Made by a program: the position numbers and the translations under genes. From NCBI GenBank assembly GCA_900548695.1, contig URLC01000001.1, forward strand, positions 124,001 through 188,000: a stretch of DNA of 64,000 nt, given 5' to 3'. Under the pieces are notes generated by a model. That model made no database searches, was not told where the DNA came from, and saw only the letters and a list, made by a program, of their open reading frames with translations. Below, in pieces: positions 8,299 through 17,455 of this stretch. The DNA is from an uncultured Mycoplasmatota bacterium (lineage in GTDB: Bacteria > Bacillota_I > Bacilli_A > RF39 > UBA660). Numbering within the stretch: the first letter of the stretch is position 1; each line of letters opens with the position of its first letter.

Positions 8299-9362
8299 TC
8301 TTCTGTTTCTCCTCTTAATTTTCGCTTTTGATCTTCTTGAATTAAAGCATCAATAATATCATCTAAATCACCATCAATTACGCGATCTAAGTTTTTAGTT
8401 GTAAAACCAATTCTATGGTCTGTTACTCTATTTTGTGGATAATTGTAAGTTCTAATTTTTTCAGCACGGTCTCCTGTACCTATTTTACTTCTTCTTTCTG
8501 CTCCAGCTTCTTCTAATTGTTTTTGTAATTCTAATTCGTAAAGTCTTGTTTTTAAAACTTTCATAGCTTGTTCCTTATTTTGAATTTGACTACGTTCATT
8601 TTGACATGTAACTACGGTATTAGTTGGTAAGTGAGTAATTCTTACCGCTGAATCTGTTGTATTAACTCCTTGACCTCCACACCCACTTGATCTATAAATA
8701 TCAATTCTTAAATCATTTGGATTGATTTCGATGTCAATATCTTCATCAGCTTCGGGCATTACCAAAACAGTAGCTGTTGAAGTTTGTAGGCGACCATTAG
8801 ACTCTGTTACAGGAACTCTTTGTACTCGATGTGAACCACTTTCATATTTTAGTAAAGAATAAGCTTTATTTCCTTTTACTATAAATTCTATTTGACTAAA
8901 TCCACCGGCTGCTCCATCTACCGAATTATACACTTGATAAGAAAATCCCTTTTTCTCAGCATATCTTGTATACATTCTAAATAGGTCTCCTGCAAAAATA
9001 TTAGCTTCGTCTCCACCGGCTGCTCCTCTAATTTCAATGACTACATTCTTATCATCATTAGGATCTTTAGGAATTAATAGAATTTCTAATTCTCCGTCCA
9101 ACTTAGTTTTTTCTGCTTCTAGTTCTTTTAATTCTTCTTTAGCCATCTCTCCTAATTCTGGATCTTTCGTCATTTCCTTAGTATTTTCAATGTCTTCTAA
9201 AACTTTTTTGTACTTTTTATAACATGTCACTAAATCTTCCAAAGAAGCAAGTTCTTTAGAATATTCTCTTGTTTTTTTTATATCACTTAATACTTCTGGC
9301 TTTGTAAGTTCTGCTTCTAGTTCTTGGTATTTTTGTAGTGTTGCTTCCAATCTTTCTATCAT
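8295..9362 (-). CDS. prfA: Peptide chain release factor 1
   Basis: A 355-residue class I release factor reading UAA and UAG. The codon-recognition tripeptide PVT is in RVPVTESNGR, marking RF1 rather than RF2. The catalytic GGQ lies in SSGCGGQGVNTT; the residue before GGQ is Cys and the one after is Gly, where relatives usually have Ala/Pro and His/Ser. GGAAAGGGTGA precedes the ATG. It is followed by prmC with a 4-base overlap. Confidence 0.96.
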   Translation of the reverse strand: MIERLEATLQKYQELEAELTKPEVLSDIKKTREYSKELASLEDLVTCYKKYKKVLEDIENTKEMTKDPELGEMAKEELKELEAEKTKLDGELEILLIPKDPNDDKNVVIEIRGAAGGDEANIFAGDLFRMYTRYAEKKGFSYQVYNSVDGAAGGFSQIEFIVKGNKAYSLLKYESGSHRVQRVPVTESNGRLQTSTATVLVMPEADEDIDIEINPNDLRIDIYRSSGCGGQGVNTTDSAVRITHLPTNTVVTCQNERSQIQNKEQAMKVLKTRLYELELQKQLEEAGAERRSKIGTGDRAEKIRTYNYPQNRVTDHRIGFTTKNLDRVIDGDLDDIIDALIQEDQKRKLRGETEE

Positions 9363-9412
9363 AATTTCACCCTTTCCAAGTAATCACTGGTATTATATCA
9401 TATTTTTTCTAA

Positions 9413-9438
9413 GAAAAAAACTAGATTATTGTTCTAGT
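9413..9438 (-). terminator. Terminator after rpoE
   Basis: On the minus strand ACTAGA-ACAATAA-TCTAGT overlaps the rpoE stop and is followed by seven T. Confidence 0.8.
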
Positions 9439-9863
9439 TCTAGTTCATCTTCATCAATTACCACTAAATCCTTTAATTCTTCATTAGCGTCATCATCATA
9501 ATCCGAATCAGTGTCGTCATAATCATCTTCTTCAATTTCTTCGATTTCTTCCTTTTCCGTTTCTGTATCTTCCTCTTCATCTTCTTCATCGGATACTTTA
9601 ACAATTTTATCTGATGTATGACGGCTTCTTAAGTCCCATGTACCATCCGCTAATAAGATAAATCGTTTATCTGTTGATAATGCTGTATAATAATCACCAA
9701 TCTTTGTCTCAAAAACACTCTCTGGTAATTCTAATAAATTTATAATCTTTTTAAATAGATCAGCAGTATTTAAAGTTTGTTTGCTTTCCTCTAAGATTAA
9801 GTTTGTGATATCTTTATTTGATAATAATTCTAAATCTTCTTTTGACATTTTACTAAGACTCAT
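9426..9863 (-). CDS. rpoE: RNA polymerase delta subunit
   Basis: A 145-residue protein with the HARE-HTH-like N-terminal domain (about 5-88; LADGTWDLRSRH is typical). An Asp/Glu-rich disordered tail runs from residue 92 to the end. Delta is found in Bacilli; it binds RNA polymerase, lowers non-specific DNA binding and speeds recycling. AGGAGGGCAAT precedes the ATG. Upstream lies a 7-bp inverted repeat (TTTTGTT/AACAAAA, about 9906-9924) of unclear role. argS upstream and prfA downstream are Bacillus-like neighbours. Confidence 0.93.
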   Translation of the reverse strand: MSLSKMSKEDLELLSNKDITNLILEESKQTLNTADLFKKIINLLELPESVFETKIGDYYTALSTDKRFILLADGTWDLRSRHTSDKIVKVSDEEDEEEDTETEKEEIEEIEEDDYDDTDSDYDDDANEELKDLVVIDEDELELEQ

Positions 9864-9972
9864 ATTGCCCTCCTATATTTAAAACATTATATGCTGATTT
9901 TTATATTTTGTTCTAGTAACAAAATTACCAACTAAACTTATATCATATATCTTCTCTCCATGCAACTATTTT

Positions 9973-11721
9973 TTACATTTTTTCTGGAACTTTAATTGCT
10001 AAAACATCTAATAGCATCATGTTTATATCATAGACAACTTTTGTTAATGTTAACCAAGAAGTTTGAAGTTTTTGATCTTCTTCCGTTAAAATTTTATTCT
10101 CAGCATAAAATTTATTATATAAAGAAGTTAGTTTATATAAATATTCTGTAATATCGTTTAAACTCCTAGAGTCTAATGCTTTATTTAAAATTACTGGTAA
10201 TCTTAAGATTGTTAGAGCTATATCTCTTTCTGTTTCCGTTTTAAATTTAGTGATATTCCCAATCTCTAAGTGTTTACCTTTTTCTAGTAATGACTTCATA
10301 CGAATTGTAGAATATAGTAAATATGGTCCCGTTTTCCCCTCTAAATCAGCAAATTTTTCTAATTCAAATATATAATCGGTTCCTCTGAATGGTAATAAGT
10401 CAGCATATTTTAAGGCAGCAATGGCAATTGTTTCAGCAACTTCATCTTTTTTAGATTCTTCTACTGTTTCTGGATTAATTCTTTTTTTAGTTTCTTCTTC
10501 AACAAGCTTGATTAACCCTTTTAGACTCATTACTCCGCCGTCACGAGTTTTAAACGGTTTTCCATCTTTACCATTCATTGTTCCAAAACCAATATGTTCT
10601 AAAACAACATTTTCATCTACTAAAGATACTTTTCGAGCTGCTCTAAAGACTTGTTCAAAATGTAGTCCTTGTCTAGCATCAACACAATACCATATTTCAT
10701 CAGGATTTATTTCCTTTTGACGTTGTAAAATTGTTGCTAAATCAGTTGTTTCGTATGATATTGTTCCATTAGAACGTTTAAATAGTAATGGTGGCATTGG
10801 AGAATTATCTGTTTCCTCTTTTACTTCTACGACTTTTGCACCTTCACTTTCTGTTAGGGCATTCTTTTCTTCATAAATCGTAGTTAATTCATCTAAATAT
10901 TCTGTAGCATCACTTTCGCCTAACCATAATTCAAAATTTACATTTAATAAATCGTAAACATTTTTGATGTCTTCTTTAGAAATCTCTACTACTTTTTTCC
11001 ACAAATCATAGTAACCTCTTTCATGATTTTGAATTTTAAAGGTTACTTCTCGAGCTTCTTCTAAATAAGATTCATCTTCTTTTGCTTTATTTGAGGCAAA
11101 AGGATAAATTTCTTCTAAATCAGCATTAGTTATGGGTAATGTTACTTCGCTAAAGTCCCCTTGATAATTAGAATCAAAATATACTAACTCTGGATATCTT
11201 TTTTGAATTTCTAAAACTACTAAACCTAATGGGCGGCCGTAATCTCCTAGGTGAGCATCTCCTATTGCTTCATAACCTAACAAATTGGCTAATCTTTTTA
11301 ACGCTTCTCCAATGTTTGCACTTCTTAAATGTCCAACATGTAAGGCTTTAGCAACATTTGCTCCACCATAGTCTAATACAATAGTCTTTTTTTCTCTTTT
11401 ATCAATATTTTTTGATTTATCTTGATAAACTTCCGTTAGTAAAGCCCCTAAATACTCATCAGTTAAAGAAATATTAATAAATCCAGGACCTGCAATATTT
11501 AAATTAGTAAATCTATTATCTTTTTCTAACTCTTTTACAATTTCTTCAGCAATTACTCTAGGATTTTTCTTATATTCTTTGGCTAGTGTCATTGCATCAT
11601 TTAATTGAAATTGCCCCAAATCTTTTCTGCCCGATGGTTGTAATATTAAATTTTCAACTGGATAACCTGCGGTTGCTACCATTTTCTTTATTTCTTCATT
11701 TAATTCTTTCATTATACTCAT
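9973..11721 (-). CDS. argS: Arginyl-tRNA synthetase
   Basis: A 582-residue class I synthetase that charges tRNA-Arg. The HIGH-like motif is HVGH in ALHVGHLRSANIGEAL. The KMSKS region is degenerate (GTMNGKDGKPFKTRDGG), as is normal for ArgRS, and the C-terminus ends VPEKM. AGAGGTGTTATAA precedes the ATG at 11721, which starts immediately after the stop of the ywiB-like gene, so the two are coupled. The ywiB-argS-rpoE order is that of Bacillus. Confidence 0.96.
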   Translation of the reverse strand: MSIMKELNEEIKKMVATAGYPVENLILQPSGRKDLGQFQLNDAMTLAKEYKKNPRVIAEEIVKELEKDNRFTNLNIAGPGFINISLTDEYLGALLTEVYQDKSKNIDKREKKTIVLDYGGANVAKALHVGHLRSANIGEALKRLANLLGYEAIGDAHLGDYGRPLGLVVLEIQKRYPELVYFDSNYQGDFSEVTLPITNADLEEIYPFASNKAKEDESYLEEAREVTFKIQNHERGYYDLWKKVVEISKEDIKNVYDLLNVNFELWLGESDATEYLDELTTIYEEKNALTESEGAKVVEVKEETDNSPMPPLLFKRSNGTISYETTDLATILQRQKEINPDEIWYCVDARQGLHFEQVFRAARKVSLVDENVVLEHIGFGTMNGKDGKPFKTRDGGVMSLKGLIKLVEEETKKRINPETVEESKKDEVAETIAIAALKYADLLPFRGTDYIFELEKFADLEGKTGPYLLYSTIRMKSLLEKGKHLEIGNITKFKTETERDIALTILRLPVILNKALDSRSLNDITEYLYKLTSLYNKFYAENKILTEEDQKLQTSWLTLTKVVYDINMMLLDVLAIKVPEKM

Positions 11722-12075
11722 TTATAACACCTCTAACTTATATTTATATTCTTCATTTTCTAATTGATAATCTATTTCAATATTTTCTTTATCTTTTATT
11801 ACTTTTAACGTTTTTAATTCTAACATTAAAACTTTATTTAAATCTTTTACTTTCACTTTAGCTTCTGTTATTTTGCTTTCAGAAAAGATTAACTCCATCC
11901 ATAATTTTTCATTTTCACGTCGGAGTTTTGGTTCTGTTAAATATATTTTAGTAATCGTTTTATCTTCCTCTTGATAAATGATAATTTGGTCTTTAGGTTG
12001 GAAAATAGCACTATATTCTTGAGATTCATTTACATTGTTTGTATTTAGTGTTACTTTGATTTTTATTTTAGACAT
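11722..12075 (-). CDS. ywiB: DUF1934 (YwiB-like) beta-barrel protein
   Basis: A 117-residue beta-rich protein of the DUF1934 family, calycin-like in fold and of unknown function. Family features are an N-terminal IKIKVTLNTN strand, YQEEDKTITKIYL and a C-terminal DYQLENEEYKYKLEV strand. There is no signal peptide. It directly precedes argS without a gap, as in Bacillus. The assignment leans on this neighbourhood as well as on sequence pattern. It is transcribed away from the penicillin-binding protein gene. Confidence 0.75.
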   Translation of the reverse strand: MSKIKIKVTLNTNNVNESQEYSAIFQPKDQIIIYQEEDKTITKIYLTEPKLRRENEKLWMELIFSESKITEAKVKVKDLNKVLMLELKTLKVIKDKENIEIDYQLENEEYKYKLEVL

Positions 12076-12214
12076 ATTTTCCTCCCTTCAATTTCTAGTT
12101 TAGATTATATCATAAAATACTTAGATTTCATACTTCTTTTAAAAAATGACTTTTTTAGTTTTCATACATATTTTTCTTTTTGAACCAAATAATAGTAAAG
12201 AAAGGAATGATTCC

Positions 12215-14188
12215 ATGCGTATTTTAAAAAAATTGGCCAAATTTTCTATGATAATAGTACTTATTATAGCTCTTATATATTTTGGAGTTTATCTATATGT
12301 TAAAATGTCTCCTAAGGTAGAAATTAATACAACGAATAGTGTTTTTTTATATGATAATAAAGATGAAGTTTTTTTTCAGGGAAATGAGTCTAAAAGTTGG
12401 GTATCGCTTGAAGATATATCTGATTATGTTATAAAAGCAACTATTTATACGGAAGATAAGAACTTTTATAAACATCATGGTTTTGATTATTTGCGCATTT
12501 TAAAAGCATTATATGTTAATATGACTAGTGGCAAAACTAGTCAGGGAGCTTCTACTATTACACAACAGTATGCTAAAAATTTATTCTTATCTTTTGATAA
12601 AACTTGGAAAAGAAAATGGGATGAAATGTGGTACACATTAAAAATTGAAGCTAATTATTCTAAAGATGAGATATTAGAGGGATATTTAAACACAATAAAT
12701 TATGGTCATGGAATGTATGGTATCGAAAACGCTAGTAAATATTATTTTGGAAAGAAAGCAAAAGATTTGGATTTAGCCGAAGCTACTATTTTAACTGGTA
12801 TTCCTAAGTCTCCTGCTAATTACTCACCATTAATTAATTTAGAGGCTTCTAAAAAAAGGCAATTATTAATTTTGAATTTATTAGTTAAAAACGGTGTTAT
12901 TACTGAAGAAGAAAAAGATGAGGCTTATAAAAAAGAACTTAATTTTATTGGTGAAGAAGAGCGTGATGAACTCTCTACTGTTATGTATTACCATGATGCA
13001 GTGATGGATGAACTTGAAACTATTGATAGTATTCCTAAATCTTATTCCGATACAAGTGGTTTAAAGATTTATACAAATTTGGATTGGGATTTACAGAAAA
13101 AAATGGAAGAAGTTATTAGAAATTCTATTCCTAAAGAATCAGAAATTCAAACTTCGGTGGTATTAATGAATCCTAATACAGGTGGAGTTTTGGCTTTAGC
13201 AGGAGGGAAGGATTATAATGAGTCTTCATTTAATCGAGCTACTGATTCGTTGCGGCAAGTTGGCTCTACTATGAAACCCTATCTTTACTATGCGGCTTTA
13301 GAAAATGGTTTTACTTCTAGTTCTTCCTTTACTAGTGAAGAGACAACTTTCGTTTTTAACAGTCAAGAAGATTATACTCCACAAAACTATAATAAGACAT
13401 ATGGCAATAAACCTATATCAATGGGAACTGCAATTGCTTATTCCGAAAATATTTATGCGATTAAAACCCATTTATTTCTTGGAGGAGATGCTTTAATCAA
13501 TGTGGCTAGAAGGGTTGGAATTACATCTAAGTTAGAAAATGTTCCATCTCTTCCCTTAGGAACTAATGAAATTAACATTTTAGAGATGGCTGCTGGATAT
13601 TCTGCTTTTGCTAATTTGGGTAATAAAGTAAAGCCACATTTCATTGAACGAGTTGAGGATTCTGACGGTAAAGTTTTGTACGAAGCTAAAAATAAGAAAG
13701 AAGCAGTTTTAAATCCAAGTATTACTTTTATTCTAAATAATTTATTAACAGCTACCTATGATGCTGATTATATAGATTATAACTACCCAACAGCGATTGG
13801 TTTAGCTCCTAAACTTACACATAAATATGCACTAAAGAGCGGAACTACTGAAACTGATAATTGGAATATCGGCTTTAATAAAGATGTTGTTTCGGCTGTT
13901 TGGGTTGGATATGATGATAATCAAACATTAAAAACTAGTGAATATAAATATGCGCAAAATATTTGGTATCAAACTATTGAATATTTTGAACGGAATGTTG
14001 ATAAAAATGATGGATGGTATGAAATGCCTAATAATGTTTCGGCTGTTTTAGTTGAACCTATTTCTGGAAGATTAGCGACAGATACTGATCAAAAAAAGAA
14101 AATGATGTATTTTATAAAAGGAACGGAACCTACTGATTCTGAGATGGAAGTATTTGATGAAAAAGTAAAAGAGGTACAGCCGACCTAA
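12215..14188 (+). CDS. Class A penicillin-binding protein (GT51 plus transpeptidase)
   Basis: A 657-residue bifunctional peptidoglycan synthase with a cytoplasmic start, one membrane helix (about 10-30) and two extracellular catalytic domains. The GT51 glycosyltransferase part has the catalytic Glu80 in YTEDKNFYKHHG and the QGASTITQQYAKN motif. The transpeptidase part has SxxK at Ser351 (STMK), SxN at 410 (SEN) and KSGT at 541. The ATG at 12215 follows AAAGGAATG; an upstream in-frame ATG at 12146 has no ribosome site and would put extra residues before the anchor. It starts the only rightward group left of the origin. Confidence 0.94.
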   Translation: MRILKKLAKFSMIIVLIIALIYFGVYLYVKMSPKVEINTTNSVFLYDNKDEVFFQGNESKSWVSLEDISDYVIKATIYTEDKNFYKHHGFDYLRILKALYVNMTSGKTSQGASTITQQYAKNLFLSFDKTWKRKWDEMWYTLKIEANYSKDEILEGYLNTINYGHGMYGIENASKYYFGKKAKDLDLAEATILTGIPKSPANYSPLINLEASKKRQLLILNLLVKNGVITEEEKDEAYKKELNFIGEEERDELSTVMYYHDAVMDELETIDSIPKSYSDTSGLKIYTNLDWDLQKKMEEVIRNSIPKESEIQTSVVLMNPNTGGVLALAGGKDYNESSFNRATDSLRQVGSTMKPYLYYAALENGFTSSSSFTSEETTFVFNSQEDYTPQNYNKTYGNKPISMGTAIAYSENIYAIKTHLFLGGDALINVARRVGITSKLENVPSLPLGTNEINILEMAAGYSAFANLGNKVKPHFIERVEDSDGKVLYEAKNKKEAVLNPSITFILNNLLTATYDADYIDYNYPTAIGLAPKLTHKYALKSGTTETDNWNIGFNKDVVSAVWVGYDDNQTLKTSEYKYAQNIWYQTIEYFERNVDKNDGWYEMPNNVSAVLVEPISGRLATDTDQKKKMMYFIKGTEPTDSEMEVFDEKVKEVQPT

Positions 14189-14451
14189 TTGACTGCACTT
14201 CTTTTTGTAACAGAATAAGATTTTTTAACCGAGGAGACAAATTTTAAGATTTACCAATTTATTTCGAGACATCCAGTCGCTTTAAAGATATGATACCAAA
14301 TAGAGAAATTAAAGTTTCTGAAGAAAAAGATTAAGGTGTTTGTTAAAAAGTAAACTAGAATAATAATTTCTAGTTTTTCTTGGGATATTTTTAGGGTTTT
14401 ATTTTCTTTTAGAAATTTGTCTGTTATAATTGTATTGTATGGGGTGATACT
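14189..14451 (+). other. Intergenic region with a possible gene remnant
   Basis: The region between the penicillin-binding protein and lemA-like genes. It holds a 28-codon open stretch without a start (14248-14331, ending TAA), which might be the end of a decayed gene. It also holds the terminator at 14352-14380 and, at 14427-14432, a TATAAT preceded by TG that could be an extended -10 promoter for the lemA-like gene. Confidence 0.35.
14352..14380 (+). terminator. Rho-independent terminator upstream of the lemA-like gene
   Basis: A 9-bp perfect stem AAACTAGAA/TTCTAGTTT with a 7-base loop, followed by T residues. It would end transcription from the penicillin-binding protein gene. Confidence 0.8.
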
Positions 14452-14985
14452 ATGATAGAGATAATTTTAGGAGCTATTGTTATTTTGGCTTTGCTTATTT
14501 TAATTATTGTGATTTATCATAATAGATTTAAAATTTCTATTATTAAATTGGAGGAAGCTGAAAATAATATTGACTTATTTTTACAAAAAAAGATTGATTT
14601 ATTAAAAAGAGCTCAACCTATTGTAAAAAAAGAGTTAAAATTAGATGATTTTTTAGAAGAATTATTTAGTGATACGGTTAATGAATTAAATTTCTTTGAA
14701 TTAAATGACTTATTAAAAAGAACATTTAATCAGTTTTTCCAAATCTTAGATGATAATGAAAAATTATTTAAGAGTGAAGCTTTATTACATATTATTGAAG
14801 ATTTAAATAATAATGAAATTGATTTGGTGGCTGCAATTAAATTTTATAATGATACCGTTGTTACTTTTAATCAACTTATTGTGTCTTTCCCATCTAATAT
14901 TATTAGATTGTTTTTCGGATATAAGAAAAAAGCATTTTATAATCACGAAAAAAGAGAAATTTATGAGATATTAAAAGATAATTAG
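14452..14985 (+). CDS. LemA-family membrane protein
   Basis: A 177-residue protein with an N-terminal membrane helix (3-23) followed by a helical bundle facing the cytosol. Family features are LEEAENNIDLFLQKKIDLLKRAQP, FYNDTVVTFNQLIVSFPSNIIRLFFGYKKKAFY and a short C-terminal tail. LemA proteins have no firmly established general function. The copy is divergent, lacking the usual DLIPNLV spelling. GGGGTGATACT precedes the ATG, and pta follows after 13 bases. Confidence 0.8.
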   Translation: MIEIILGAIVILALLILIIVIYHNRFKISIIKLEEAENNIDLFLQKKIDLLKRAQPIVKKELKLDDFLEELFSDTVNELNFFELNDLLKRTFNQFFQILDDNEKLFKSEALLHIIEDLNNNEIDLVAAIKFYNDTVVTFNQLIVSFPSNIIRLFFGYKKKAFYNHEKREIYEILKDN

Positions 14986-14998
14986 AAAGAGGTATTTT

Positions 14999-15994
14999 AT
15001 GTCATTTATTGATACTATTAAAGAAAGAGCAAAAAAGGATAAAAAAACAATTGTTCTTCCAGAGACTATGGATCGTCGTGTTATGGAAGCTACCGAAAAA
15101 ATATTAAATGAAAATATTGCTGATATTATTTTAATTGGTACTGTTGAAGAAATTAGTAGAAGTAGTCAAGGTTTTGATATTAGTAGAGCTACTATTATTA
15201 ATCCATATACTTCTAATTTGACAGAAGAGCTTATTAATGAATTAGTTGAACTTAGAAAAAGCAAAGGTTTGACTTATGATGATGCTAAAAAACTTTTATT
15301 AGAAGATTATATGTATTATGCTTGTATGTTGGTTAAGACAAAACGTGCTGATGGAGTTGTTAGTGGTGCTTGTCATTCTACAGCTAATACTTTAAGACCG
15401 GCTTTACAAATTATTAAAACAAAACCTGGAACATTGTTAGTGTCAGCATTTTTCTTAATGGTAGTTCCTGATTGTAATTATGGCGAAAATGGAACTTTTA
15501 TCTTTGCAGATAGTGGTCTTGAGCAAAATCCAACTTCTGAGAGATTAGCTGCTATTGCAGCTTCTAGTGCTGAAACATTCAAATTGTTAGTGGAAAAAGA
15601 ACCAAAAGTTGCCATGCTTTCTCATTCTACCATGGGAAGTGCTTCTCATGCTGATGTTGATAAAGTAGTAGAGGCGGTTAAAATTGCAAAAGCAAATTAT
15701 CCACAATATAAAATTGACGGTGAACTACAATTAGATGCGGCGATTGTTCCTGAAGTTGCAGCATCTAAGGCGCCTAATAGTGAAATTGCTGGTCAAGCTA
15801 ATGTCTTGGTATTTCCTGATTTAGATGCTGGAAATATTGGGTATAAATTAGTTCAAAGACTAGCGAAAGCTGAAGCTTATGGACCAGTATGTCAAGGTAT
15901 TGCTGCCCCTGTTAATGATTTATCTAGAGGTTGTAGTGCTGATGATATCGTAGGAGTTGTTGCTATAACAGCTGTACAGGCTCAAAACAAATAA
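14999..15994 (+). CDS. pta: Phosphate acetyltransferase
   Basis: A 331-residue enzyme that converts acetyl-CoA and phosphate to acetyl phosphate, the first step of the acetate-forming, ATP-yielding fermentation route. It shows the family motifs KKTIVLPE, DGVVSGACHSTANTLRPALQIIKTKPG, PDCNYGENG, MLSHSTMGSASH and the C-terminal PVNDLSRGCSADDIV. Length is normal. AAAGAGGTATTTT precedes the ATG. ackA is not in the window. A decayed partial copy of this gene lies at about 17350-17440. The terminator is shared with the convergent phosphatase gene. Confidence 0.96.
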   Translation: MSFIDTIKERAKKDKKTIVLPETMDRRVMEATEKILNENIADIILIGTVEEISRSSQGFDISRATIINPYTSNLTEELINELVELRKSKGLTYDDAKKLLLEDYMYYACMLVKTKRADGVVSGACHSTANTLRPALQIIKTKPGTLLVSAFFLMVVPDCNYGENGTFIFADSGLEQNPTSERLAAIAASSAETFKLLVEKEPKVAMLSHSTMGSASHADVDKVVEAVKIAKANYPQYKIDGELQLDAAIVPEVAASKAPNSEIAGQANVLVFPDLDAGNIGYKLVQRLAKAEAYGPVCQGIAAPVNDLSRGCSADDIVGVVAITAVQAQNK

Positions 15995-16026
15995 AAAACA
16001 AGAGAAAATTTTTCTCTTGTTTTATT
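15995..16026. terminator. Bidirectional terminator between pta and the phosphatase gene
   Basis: A stem of about 14 bp, AAAACAAGAGAAAA / TTTTCTCTTGTTTT, with A-rich and T-rich flanks that can serve both converging genes. A damaged copy lacking the right arm lies at about 17438. Confidence 0.85.
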
Positions 16027-17248
16027 TTCTTTTGATTGGTTTATATGAACCAATTTTCTTTTGAGATGCTTTTATTTCACCTTCTGTCATTGCCCCTTGA
16101 TATCTGCTTTCTTCTTGTGAATAAATTGATAAATCTTGGATAATATGTTCTTTTTTTAGACAATAAGTTGTATCATAGCTACTTTCCGGATTAATAAAAC
16201 CTAATTTTATTCTTGATGCAGTAATCTCATCATCGGTCATGGCACCTTGGTATCTGCTTTCTTCTTGTGAACTGATTGATAAATCTTGAATTATTTGATC
16301 TTTTTTTAGGTAATAAGTTGTATCATAGCTACTTTCTGGATTAATAAAACCTAATTTTATTCTTGATGCAGTAATTTCATCATTAGTCATAGCACTTAGA
16401 TTGTTGTTATCTTTCGCTTGTTTTGTTGATGAAGGTTGGTGTTTTTCCTCTACTTTTGGTGAGGTGTCATTATGACAAAATACTTGCGTTTTTATAGATG
16501 ATTCTTTTCCATCATATTTTAGCATAGTTCCTCCATAAGCGATTCCACCATCAACACAGTGTACCTTTACAGTTTCATTATCACTATTTTCTAAATCTAA
16601 ACACATATCATTTCGGTATGACTCTGGCGTATGACCGATTACTTCTATAACATCTCCACTTGGAACTTCTTCTTTTGAATAAGTATCTTTTGCTTTTCTA
16701 AACCAAAGAATATTTTGCACTGATTTATCTTGTTTTGATTGATATGCATCTTTTAATGAAAAACTAGGATTTTGTTTATAAATCTTGTTGTTAAAGAAGG
16801 CATGAGCTAAGGCATATTTTTGATTAGCAAATGTGTGCATTTTTTGTAATGGCAAATCGCCTAACCAACTTATTAGCTCGTCAAATTCCTGTTTGTTGTT
16901 TTCTTTTAAACTGTCTAACTCTTTTACAGTCTCTGATCCTCCATTGATTCTCATCAAATGTGCATAGTAATCATTTTGTGAATGTGCGTAATCATAAATA
17001 AATTGATCATGATTTCCTGGAATATAGTTGATTCTTTCTGGATATTTCTCTGATAATTTTTTTACTTTTTGAAGTAACTTTATACTGTCTTTTCCATCAT
17101 AATTCTCTCCACGATCTGTTATATCTCCAAGAATAAAAATTTTATCATATTCATTTAAATAATTATTAATAACTTTTTCTAAAGGCCACTCATAGCCGTG
17201 GAAGTCACTTACAGCAACAAATGAGTCCTTTACTATATTATTATTCAT
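16022..17248 (-). CDS. PPP-family metallophosphatase with a repeated C-terminal tail
   Basis: A 408-residue protein. The N-terminal 240 residues are a PPP-family metallophosphoesterase (Ser/Thr protein phosphatase or ApaH/PrpE-like). All metal-site motifs are present: SDFHG (14-18), GDITDRG (41-47), GNHD (78-81), AHAF (His149) and GHT (His206). A Ser/Lys-rich linker (about 260-285) leads to two near-identical 50-residue repeats (286-335, 336-385) and a truncated third unit (386-408) ending IKRK. The same tail occurs on the next gene. There is no signal peptide or membrane segment. Phosphoprotein and nucleotide substrates are both possible. A strong ribosome site (GAGGGGGG) and a consensus promoter lie upstream. 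Confidence 0.85.
   Translation of the reverse strand: MNNNIVKDSFVAVSDFHGYEWPLEKVINNYLNEYDKIFILGDITDRGENYDGKDSIKLLQKVKKLSEKYPERINYIPGNHDQFIYDYAHSQNDYYAHLMRINGGSETVKELDSLKENNKQEFDELISWLGDLPLQKMHTFANQKYALAHAFFNNKIYKQNPSFSLKDAYQSKQDKSVQNILWFRKAKDTYSKEEVPSGDVIEVIGHTPESYRNDMCLDLENSDNETVKVHCVDGGIAYGGTMLKYDGKESSIKTQVFCHNDTSPKVEEKHQPSSTKQAKDNNNLSAMTNDEITASRIKLGFINPESSYDTTYYLKKDQIIQDLSISSQEESRYQGAMTDDEITASRIKLGFINPESSYDTTYCLKKEHIIQDLSIYSQEESRYQGAMTEGEIKASQKKIGSYKPIKRK
16025..16393 (-). repeat. Two and a half 150-bp coding repeats in the phosphatase gene
   Basis: Units at 16244-16393 and 16094-16243 and a partial unit at 16025-16093. Each full unit encodes 50 residues, beginning AMTxDEITASRIKLGFINPE and ending SQEESRYQG; the partial unit begins AMTEGEIKASQKKIG. 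The DNA is nearly identical between units and to 17459-17677. Confidence 0.9.
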
Positions 17249-17280
17249 ATACTTTATCCCCCCTCAATTTATGTGGCATA

Positions 17281-17309
17281 ATTATACTACTTTCTTCCTG
17301 ATTTGTCAA
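17281..17309 (-). promoter_or_regulatory. Consensus sigma-A promoter of the phosphatase gene
   Basis: On the minus strand TTGACA (17304-17309), a 17-base spacer and TATAAT (17281-17286) match the consensus exactly. The leader and its GAGGGGGG site resemble those of the HopA1-like gene. Confidence 0.9.
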
Positions 17310-17339
17310 TATTAGTGCATTTTAGCGATTAATGAATCT

Positions 17340-17440
17340 ACAAAAAGTTGTATTCAGAAATAATGATAGTGTTATTAGTGGAACATATCATTCTACAGAT
17401 AACCCATCGAGTCTACTTTACAAATTATTAAAACAAATAA
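17340..17440 (+). pseudogene. Decayed fragment of pta
   Basis: Between the two tail-sharing genes the plus strand still reads DSVISGTYHST, matching pta DGVVSGACHST. It then carries 22 bases (17416-17437) identical to pta 15402-15423. After the 8-base AAAACAAA the remnant jumps to sequence matching the pta stop and terminator (15984 onward), so about 568 bp was deleted between two AAAACAAA direct repeats. It is evidence of an old duplication of the pta-tail junction. Confidence 0.75.
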
Positions 17441-17455
17441 AAACAAGAGAAAGTT

